From: Elusimicrobia bacterium GWB2_63_16
Lineage (GTDB): Bacteria > Elusimicrobiota > Elusimicrobia > Elusimicrobiales > UBA9959
DNA: 34,630 bases
Assembly: GCA_001799715.1 (NCBI GenBank)
Contig: MGTZ01000041.1
Location: 1-34,630 of the forward strand
Direction of reading: 5' to 3'
The first letter of the stretch is position 1. Each line of letters opens with the position of its first letter. The position numbers were made by a program, and so were the translations under genes. The notes beneath the pieces were generated by a model. The model did no database searches and was not told the origin of the DNA. It was given only the letters and a program-made list of their open reading frames with translations. Positions 29,276-34,630 of the stretch are shown piece by piece.

Positions 29276-30436
29276 ATGGAACTATCCGAAGATCAGCGCA
29301 ACGCACTGGAGCGGCTGCTGGCCTGGTATAAAAACCCGGACAGGGCCCCATATATCACCATGGGCGGCTACGCCGGCACCGGCAAGACCACGCTGATAGC
29401 CGTGCTCAAGAACGAGCTGCAGCGGCTGGACAAGAACCTCAAGATAGCCTTCTGCAGCTATACCGGCAAGGCGGCGCAGAACCTCAAGAACAAATTGAAA
29501 GAGGCCGGCGCGCTGTCGGTCAAGGATTCGGTCGGCACCATACACGGCCTCATCTACACGCCGCGCGAGGGGGGAGACGGGCGCATAACCGGCTGGGACC
29601 GCAAGGATTTGCTGGAGCGCGGCCTGATCATCGTCGACGAGGCCTCCATGGTGGACGGCCTGATCTGGAACGATCTGCTGTCCTACAATATCCCGGTGAT
29701 AGCGGTGGGCGACCACGGGCAGCTGCCGCCCATCTCCGGCAAGTTCAATCTGATGCAGGCGCCGGAGCTGCTGCTGACGCAGATACACCGGCAGGCCCGC
29801 GACAACCCCATCATCCGGGTCTCGCAGTTCGCCCGCACCACCGGCCTGATACCGCCGGAGCGCTACGGCGCCGGCGTGGTGAAATATCTTAAGGAAGACA
29901 GCGACGCCCAGGAAAAAAGCGGTGAGCTGCTGGAGTCCTACTCGCCGGACACCCTGATCCTGTGCGGCTACAATAATACCCGCAACCGCATAAACCAGTT
30001 CATGCGCGCGGCCCGCGGCTTCGAGACCCCCAAGCCCTCTTCCGGCGACAGGGTGATCTGCCTGCGCAACAATCACAAGAAAGGCATATATAACGGCATG
30101 CTGGGCACCATCGTCAGCCTGACCCCGGCCCAAAAGGACTGGTACCAGGCCGAGATACAGCTCGACGACAGGGAGCGCCTCTACGAGGGCCTCATCTACG
30201 CGCCGCAGTTCGGCGCGCGGACCGGCATCAATTTCACGGCGGACCGCAAGCTGGCCATGATCGGGGACCTGTTCGATTTCGGCTACGCGCTGACCGTGCA
30301 CAAGGCGCAGGGCAGCCAGGCCCGGCGCGTGGTGCTGTTCGAGGAGCGCTTCGCCCAGATGGACGACGAGATGTGGCGCCGCTGGCTTTACACCGGCGTC
30401 ACCCGCGCCGAAGAGGAGCTGTACCTGTTCGGCTAG
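29276..30436 (+). CDS. Compact SF1B DNA helicase (RecD/Dda-like)
   Basis: 386 residues. Walker A GYAGTGKT (31-38, Lys37), a TGKAAQNL motif Ia, Walker B IIVDEASMV (Asp121, Glu122), motif III GDHGQLPPI, the arginine in QIHRQARDNPI, and a UvrD-like C-terminal box (ALTVHKAQGSQ; YTGVTRAEEELYLFG). The size and order match short RecD2/Dda-type 5'-3' helicases, such as T4 Dda, more than the long RecD of RecBCD; the N-terminal extension of RecD2 is missing. It probably unwinds DNA during repair or replication restart. Many such enzymes are phage-like, but no phage genes flank it here. It is followed after two bases by the CxxC protein. Confidence 0.9.
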   Translation: MELSEDQRNALERLLAWYKNPDRAPYITMGGYAGTGKTTLIAVLKNELQRLDKNLKIAFCSYTGKAAQNLKNKLKEAGALSVKDSVGTIHGLIYTPREGGDGRITGWDRKDLLERGLIIVDEASMVDGLIWNDLLSYNIPVIAVGDHGQLPPISGKFNLMQAPELLLTQIHRQARDNPIIRVSQFARTTGLIPPERYGAGVVKYLKEDSDAQEKSGELLESYSPDTLILCGYNNTRNRINQFMRAARGFETPKPSSGDRVICLRNNHKKGIYNGMLGTIVSLTPAQKDWYQAEIQLDDRERLYEGLIYAPQFGARTGINFTADRKLAMIGDLFDFGYALTVHKAQGSQARRVVLFEERFAQMDDEMWRRWLYTGVTRAEEELYLFG

Positions 30437-30438
30437 TT

Positions 30439-30810
30439 ATGAAGGACCTGGTCTGCAAGATCTGCACGATTAGACTGGTAGAAGCGGCCTACGCGCGCGC
30501 CCCGTGGTTCCGCCTGGTACGCTGGCCGCTGCGCCTGGGCATGCTGCTGCTGGGCCGGCTCTACGGCGCCGATACCGGCGCCTATACGGTGCGCAGCCCG
30601 GCCTGCCGCGGCTGTCCGCGGCTGGTGAAACTGGAGCTCAGGGAGAAGTCCGCGCTGTTCCGGCTGCTGAATAGCCTGGTGAACCCTTATTTCGACAGGC
30701 TGCTGGAGCGGCTGCTGACGGAGCGGGAGCGGGCCGAGGCGCGGAGTTACGCAGAGCGCGCCGTGCGCGGCGAAACGGAGGATGGCGGGCATGATGAAAA
30801 ACATTTATAG
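30439..30810 (+). CDS. Small protein with two CxxC motifs, unknown function
   Basis: 123 residues from the ATG at 30439, three bases after the helicase stop codon begins its spacing. Cys6-x-x-Cys9 (CKIC) and Cys56-x-x-Cys59 (CRGC) make a four-Cys set that could hold zinc or an iron-sulphur centre. Between them is a basic/hydrophobic stretch (WPLRLGMLLLGRLYGADTG) that might touch a membrane. The C-terminal 40 residues are a charged helix (LLERLLTERERAEARSYAER). I do not recognise it. Its end overlaps the next gene by about 20 bases, and with the helicase this forms a tight three-gene unit. Confidence 0.65.
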   Translation: MKDLVCKICTIRLVEAAYARAPWFRLVRWPLRLGMLLLGRLYGADTGAYTVRSPACRGCPRLVKLELREKSALFRLLNSLVNPYFDRLLERLLTERERAEARSYAERAVRGETEDGGHDEKHL

Positions 30811-32248
30811 GACGGCCACTTACTCGCTGCTGTTCATAGCAGGCGCGCTGGCCGTGGGCTACTACACCCTGCCGGTCAACCGGGTGAACATGCGCTCCCG
30901 CCTGGTGATGCTGGGCGACTTCGACGGCAACAACAAGTGGGACGCCGCCGACGCCGAAAAACTCTCGGCCATAGCGGCCGACCCGTTCTCGCTGCCGGCC
31001 GGGACCGTGTACCGCGCCGACGCCAACCGCAACGGCCTGCTCGACGAGGAAGACCTGTATTTCCTGCGCGAGCTCTATAAGACCGGCGACCCGTACCGGG
31101 CCCGCGACTATTTCACCGCCAAGGGAGTAGTGTTCCCCTACCCGCGCGACTTCTTCCGCTACGTGCCCGACACCGAGTACCTGCAGCACCCGGTACTGGC
31201 CATAGAGCATCCCGCCGAGGCCGCCTCGCCGCTGGAATTCCTCGGCGCGGCCAGGGCCAAGGCCGCCTTCGGCTACCGCTCTGAGCTGCTGCGCGAGATC
31301 TACAGCGAGGGCATAAGGTTCTCGCTGGCCTACGCCCGCCGCGCCTCCGGCCTGCAGCCGAAGGAGAAGGAATACGCCGCGCTGAAGACGGCGCGCTGCG
31401 CCGCCCTGTGGCGCGCCGGCGGCTACCACGAACTGCTGCTCGAGCTCATGGCCCTCACCGAGGACGCCGAGACGCTCACCGTGACGGGCCAGCCCGCCTT
31501 CGTGGCGCAGAGCCTGTACCTGCGCGACCACTTGCGCGGCCTGCTCGAATCCAAACTTTACAAGGAGTACCAGGCGGGCCGGGCCCCGGCGGAGGCGGTG
31601 TTCGCCGAGCTGCGGAAATACCTGCGCGAGGACATGAACATCGAGGCCGACCCGGCCAACCTGGAGCCCCCGCGCGATTTCCTGGAGCTGAAGAATTACG
31701 CCGACCGCGCGCGCTGGCAGTACTACAAGAGCACCTCCAGCCGCAAGGATTTCCGGAAGTTGCTTCTGTTCGCCCAGTACGACAGGCGCTACCTGCGCGC
31801 CGCCGCCCGCACCACCCGCCGGCTGGAGGACGCGCCGCTGGAGAACCACAACCTGCCCATGGTGCTGCTGTTCCGGCAGGCGCTGGCCATCAAGGAGGGG
31901 AATAAGCTGGCCGCGGTGGGCCTCATAGACGAGGCCGTGCGCGTGCCGTTCACCTGGGTGAAGGCCATCCCGCGCGACAAATTGCCCGCCAGCGTGGCCT
32001 TGGAGAATTTCCTGCTGCCCGGCAACAAGGAGGACGGCTCCGACAAGAGCCGCCACTGGAACGTCTTCGGCGGCATCAGCCTTTACAAGAGTCCGGAGGA
32101 GTCGCTGCGCCTGGCGCTGGCGCGCGAGGTAAAGGATTTTCGCGACCATCCGTCGCCGCAGGCGATGACCGAGTTCATCCGCGACACCATGGCCAACCTC
32201 AACGGTATCTACTACGTGGTCAGCATAAACCCCCTTCTGATAAAATAA
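30791..32248 (+). CDS. Membrane-anchored or exported protein with two EF-hand/dockerin-like loops
   Basis: 485 residues. The ATG at 30791 is preferred because GGAGG (30777-30781) lies nine bases before it; ATGs at 30782 and 30794 are alternatives. An N-terminal hydrophobic segment (YSLLFIAGALAVGYYTLPV) is a signal anchor or uncleaved signal. Two calcium-type loops follow, GDFDGNNKWDAADA (about 44-57) and RADANRNGLLDEED (about 75-88), spaced as in dockerin/EF-hand pairs. The rest is a long helical, Arg/Glu-rich domain (LKTARCAALWRAGGYHELLL) with no recognised family. The overlap with the CxxC gene suggests joint translation. It may bind calcium outside the cytoplasm; the partner is unknown. 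Confidence 0.75.
   Translation: MMKNIYRTATYSLLFIAGALAVGYYTLPVNRVNMRSRLVMLGDFDGNNKWDAADAEKLSAIAADPFSLPAGTVYRADANRNGLLDEEDLYFLRELYKTGDPYRARDYFTAKGVVFPYPRDFFRYVPDTEYLQHPVLAIEHPAEAASPLEFLGAARAKAAFGYRSELLREIYSEGIRFSLAYARRASGLQPKEKEYAALKTARCAALWRAGGYHELLLELMALTEDAETLTVTGQPAFVAQSLYLRDHLRGLLESKLYKEYQAGRAPAEAVFAELRKYLREDMNIEADPANLEPPRDFLELKNYADRARWQYYKSTSSRKDFRKLLLFAQYDRRYLRAAARTTRRLEDAPLENHNLPMVLLFRQALAIKEGNKLAAVGLIDEAVRVPFTWVKAIPRDKLPASVALENFLLPGNKEDGSDKSRHWNVFGGISLYKSPEESLRLALAREVKDFRDHPSPQAMTEFIRDTMANLNGIYYVVSINPLLIK
32241..32246 (+). promoter_or_regulatory. -10 element of a probable leaderless promoter
   Basis: TAAAAT with TGA before it (extended -10), 7 bases before the ATG at 32254. It overlaps the stop codon of the EF-hand gene. 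AAGG in the gap is a weak alternative Shine-Dalgarno. Confidence 0.45.
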
Positions 32249-32253
32249 GGCCT

Positions 32254-33048
32254 ATGGAGTATATAATTGTCCCCGCCGCCGCGTTTATCGCCTCTGTGCT
32301 CAGCTTCTATTCGGGCTTCGGACTGGGTACGCTGCTGATGCCGGTGCTGGCCCTGTTCTTCCCGCTGCCGGTGGCCATAGCGGCCACGGCCGCGGTGCAC
32401 GGCAGCAACAACCTCTTCAAGATAATGATGGTGGGGATAAAGGCAGACCGGGACCTGGTGCTGAAGTTCGGCCTGCCGGCCATCGCGGCGGCCTTCGCCG
32501 GCGCCGTGGCGCTGCATGTCTTTACCGCCGTTTCCGGCGGGGCATCTTTCAGCTATGTGCTGCTGGGCAAGACGGCCGTCATCACGCCGCTGAAATTCCT
32601 GCTGGCCCTGCTGATGCTGGGCTTCGCCGCGGTGGACATACACCCGGCGCTGAAGGGCATGAAGTTCGACCGCCGGTACCTGCCGCTGGGCGGCCTGTTG
32701 TCGGGCTTCTTCGGCGGCCTGAGCGGCCACCAGGGCGCCTTGCGCTCGGCCTTCCTGGTGAAGACCGACGTCACGCCGGAGGCCTTCGTGGCCACCAACG
32801 CCGCCATCGGCTTCATGGTGGACCTGGCCCGCATGCTGATCTACGCTTATACCATCTTCGCCCTCGGCGACGCGGGCGGCATGGAAGGCTTCCCGGCCGG
32901 CATAGCCGGCGTAGCCGTGATCGCCTCGGTGGCCGGCGTGCTGATAGGCCTGAAGTTCCTGCACAAGGCGACGATCTCCGTCATACAAAGCCTCACCGCC
33001 GCCATGCTGGCCGCGATAGCCGTTTTCCTGGGCACCGGTCTGATATAA
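32254..33048 (+). CDS. TSUP (TauE/SafE) family permease
   Basis: 264 residues with about seven to eight hydrophobic segments. The family pattern is clear: the opening AFIASVLSFYSGFGLGTLLM, the mid-protein glycine motif GGLLSGFFGGLSGHQGALRS (the second-half GxxxGxxGxxGG equivalent), and the inverted-repeat layout of two half-proteins. TSUP proteins export or import small anions such as sulphite or organosulphur compounds; the substrate here is unknown. Neighbours give no hint of sulphur metabolism. It begins only five bases after the previous stop but has its own -10, so read-through plus independent starts are both possible. Confidence 0.88.
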   Translation: MEYIIVPAAAFIASVLSFYSGFGLGTLLMPVLALFFPLPVAIAATAAVHGSNNLFKIMMVGIKADRDLVLKFGLPAIAAAFAGAVALHVFTAVSGGASFSYVLLGKTAVITPLKFLLALLMLGFAAVDIHPALKGMKFDRRYLPLGGLLSGFFGGLSGHQGALRSAFLVKTDVTPEAFVATNAAIGFMVDLARMLIYAYTIFALGDAGGMEGFPAGIAGVAVIASVAGVLIGLKFLHKATISVIQSLTAAMLAAIAVFLGTGLI

Positions 33049-33062
33049 GTTTTCAAATAGGA

Positions 33063-33068
33063 TAGAAT
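33063..33068 (+). promoter_or_regulatory. Possible -10 of the M6 protease gene
   Basis: TAGAAT, with the expected start of transcription near 33075 and a leader of about 26 bases before the ATG at 33101. No good -35 is seen. Confidence 0.4.
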
Positions 33069-33100
33069 ATAGCGGTAAAAACCCGGGGCCGCTACAAAAC

Positions 33101-34630
33101 ATGCGAAATACTATCATCCTGACCACCGTCCTGACCCTCGCCGCCGCGGGCCCTGCCTGCGCCCTGCAGAAGCCCACCCGGTCCCAGCTCGAAACCTACT
33201 CTGCGGACGGCACGCTGGCGGCCAGGCAGGCCTTCGCTAAAAGACTCGGCACCGACCGCTTCGCCCCCGGCGCCGTGGCGCGGTTCAAGCGCGGCCGTCA
33301 GCTGAAGGCGTTGCTTGGCAGGGGCCTAGCTCCCGCCGCGGCCGCGGCCCAGCTGCCGCCCCCGGCCTGGCGCGGCATGCCCGTTACCGGCACGCCCAAA
33401 GTGCTGGTGCTGCTGATAGAATTCGGCGACTACCCGCACACCAATTCCTCCACCACGGTCAACACGCAGGTATTCGGCGCCGGCGTCGGCGGCCCCCCCA
33501 CGGAGAGCCTCACCAATTTCTACTCCAGGTCCTCCTACGGCCTGCTGACCATAGGCGGCAATACGCTGGGCTGGTACAACACCACGCTGGCGCGCGCCAG
33601 CGTGCCCGAGACGGATGCCGGCCGCGAGGCGCTGATCAAGCAGGCGCTCAATTATTACGACGGCATCGGCCACGATTTCACGCAGTATGACAACGACGGC
33701 GACGGCGCCGTGGATTATTTCGCCGTCATCTGGACAGGCCCCGACAACGGCTGGGGCAATTTCTGGTGGGGCTATCAGACCAGCTTCGGGGATACGGCCT
33801 ACAAGCTGGACGGCAAAAGCTTCGGCACCTACTCCTGGCAGTGGGAATCCAACCCGGCCGGCGGGGCTTATGATCCGCTGGTGCTCATCCACGAGACCGG
33901 CCACGCGCTGGGCCTGCCCGACTATTACGATTACGACCCGCTAGTAGGCAATTCCGGCGGCGTGGGCGGCCTGGACATGATGGACGGCAACTGGGGCGAC
34001 CATAACGCTTTCAGCAAGTTCATGCTGGGCTGGCTGGAGCCCGTCACCGTTTCTGCCGGCGCCGACGCCGGCACGCTGCGCCCCGCCGACGCCAACCCCG
34101 ACGCCGTCAAGCTGATGCCAGAGGCCGAGGCCGGAGAGATCTTCAGCGAGTATTTCCTGGTGCAGAACCGCGACCAGGCCGGCAACGACCTGAACCTGCC
34201 GGCCAGCGGCCTGCTGATCTGGCACGTGGACTCCCGCCTGAACGCCGGAGGGACCGATTTCCTCTACGACAACTCCTACGCCGCCCATAAACTGCTGCGC
34301 CTGATGGAGGCCGACGGCCTGGAAGAGATAGACGCCGGCGGCGCGGCCGACGCGGGAGACTTCTATACCGGCGCGGCCGCCTTCGGGCCGGGCACCTCGC
34401 CCAACAGCGCCAAGTACGACGGTTCCTATACCGGCGTTTCCCTGAACAACATAGGCGGCACTACCGCCGCCACCACCTTCGATTACTCCGTACTGAACGC
34501 CGCCAGGCTTGTGACGGTGACGGACAACCTCTTCAGGCCGCTAAAGGGCGGCACCTGCAAACTGGACGTGACGGCGCTGAAGCCCGGGAGCCTTTCCATA
34601 AAGATCTACACTTCCGCCGGCGCCCTGATA
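33101..34630 (+). CDS. Secreted M6-family metalloprotease, 3' truncated
   Basis: 510 residues visible; the frame is still open at the window edge. Signal peptide 1-22 (ends GPACA), then a propeptide-like region (about 23-95), then the catalytic domain. The zinc site is HETGHALGLPD (264-274), an intact HExxHxxGxxD with His264, Glu265, His268 and Asp274. A Met-turn-like DMMDGNWGDHNAFSKFMLGW follows, as in M6 (immune inhibitor A-type) peptidases. YDNDGDGAVDYF (about 190-200) is a calcium-type loop. The family degrades host or environmental proteins outside the cell. After about 480 a beta domain begins (SLSIKIYTSAGALI at the edge resembles the start of a FlgD-like C-terminal domain), hinting at the same surface-export route as the giant protein at 1686-7319. 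Confidence 0.9.
   Translation, partial: MRNTIILTTVLTLAAAGPACALQKPTRSQLETYSADGTLAARQAFAKRLGTDRFAPGAVARFKRGRQLKALLGRGLAPAAAAAQLPPPAWRGMPVTGTPKVLVLLIEFGDYPHTNSSTTVNTQVFGAGVGGPPTESLTNFYSRSSYGLLTIGGNTLGWYNTTLARASVPETDAGREALIKQALNYYDGIGHDFTQYDNDGDGAVDYFAVIWTGPDNGWGNFWWGYQTSFGDTAYKLDGKSFGTYSWQWESNPAGGAYDPLVLIHETGHALGLPDYYDYDPLVGNSGGVGGLDMMDGNWGDHNAFSKFMLGWLEPVTVSAGADAGTLRPADANPDAVKLMPEAEAGEIFSEYFLVQNRDQAGNDLNLPASGLLIWHVDSRLNAGGTDFLYDNSYAAHKLLRLMEADGLEEIDAGGAADAGDFYTGAAAFGPGTSPNSAKYDGSYTGVSLNNIGGTTAATTFDYSVLNAARLVTVTDNLFRPLKGGTCKLDVTALKPGSLSIKIYTSAGALI

Noticed and set aside
29276..30436. Prophage fragment because of the Dda-like helicase
   Set aside because: There are no integrase, structural or lysis genes nearby, and composition matches the neighbours.

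Overview
The window is a dense, GC-rich, intact stretch of chromosome from a double-membraned bacterium. Signal peptides, a lipobox lipoprotein, a PorV/PorQ-type outer-membrane barrel, a large exported protein with a FlgD/type IX-like C-terminal domain and a zinc-finger anti-sigma factor all point to a Gram-negative envelope. The mix of PorV-like and FlgD-tailed proteins, VIT-VWA, M6 protease and many GC-rich secreted orphans, plus frequent ATA isoleucine codons despite the GC content, would suit an Elusimicrobiota-like lineage. That placement is inference, not proof. I see no tRNA, rRNA, CRISPR, transposase or integrase. No gap without a gene exceeds about 220 bases.

Layout. 1-1550: the end of a scramblase-family gene and a secreted DUF4105-like protein. 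1568-8260: a clear sigma-70 promoter drives a 1,877-residue surface protein (Ig pair, beta-helix, Ig pair, five Fn3, FlgD/T9SS-like tail) whose stop overlaps the start of a PorV/PorQ-family barrel gene. 8263-11650: a secreted orphan, a GNAT acetyltransferase, a membrane protein and a lone receiver domain. 11655-13471 (minus): a Cys-rich secreted protein and a Y-family polymerase. 13520-17547: an ECF sigma and anti-sigma operon, divergent from a VIT-VWA protein. 17547-19276: a Tim44-like membrane protein and a probably abundant lipoprotein. 19292-21966 (minus): XRE regulator, hybrid kinase and receiver. 22087-25431: a secreted helical protein, a TPR-like protein, a secreted R-S-E ADP-ribosyltransferase and a VF530 protein. 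25438-29219: a membrane orphan and two histidine kinases. 29239-34630: a Dda/RecD-like helicase, a CxxC protein, an EF-hand protein, a TSUP permease and a truncated M6 metalloprotease.

The strongest candidate for something new is 13520-17501. The ECF operon and the VIT-VWA gene diverge from two near-identical ECF promoters (GGAAC, 17 bases, GTCT) that form an inverted repeat. In addition, the extracytoplasmic part of the anti-sigma factor and the VIT-VWA protein carry the same 12-residue motif, RGNYAQAKF(A/S)AP, written with different synonymous codons. This suggests an envelope circuit in which the exported target protein and the anti-sigma factor share a ligand or compete for a partner.

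A second theme is transcription starts. Six genes have a TATAAT-like hexamer exactly 6-7 bases before the start codon and no useful Shine-Dalgarno, which is the geometry of leaderless mRNAs. Five of the six sit just behind a hairpin. Other genes here have good Shine-Dalgarno sequences, so two modes of translation start seem to coexist. A third item of interest is the exported ADP-ribosyltransferase at 24192-25016, which keeps all three catalytic motifs.
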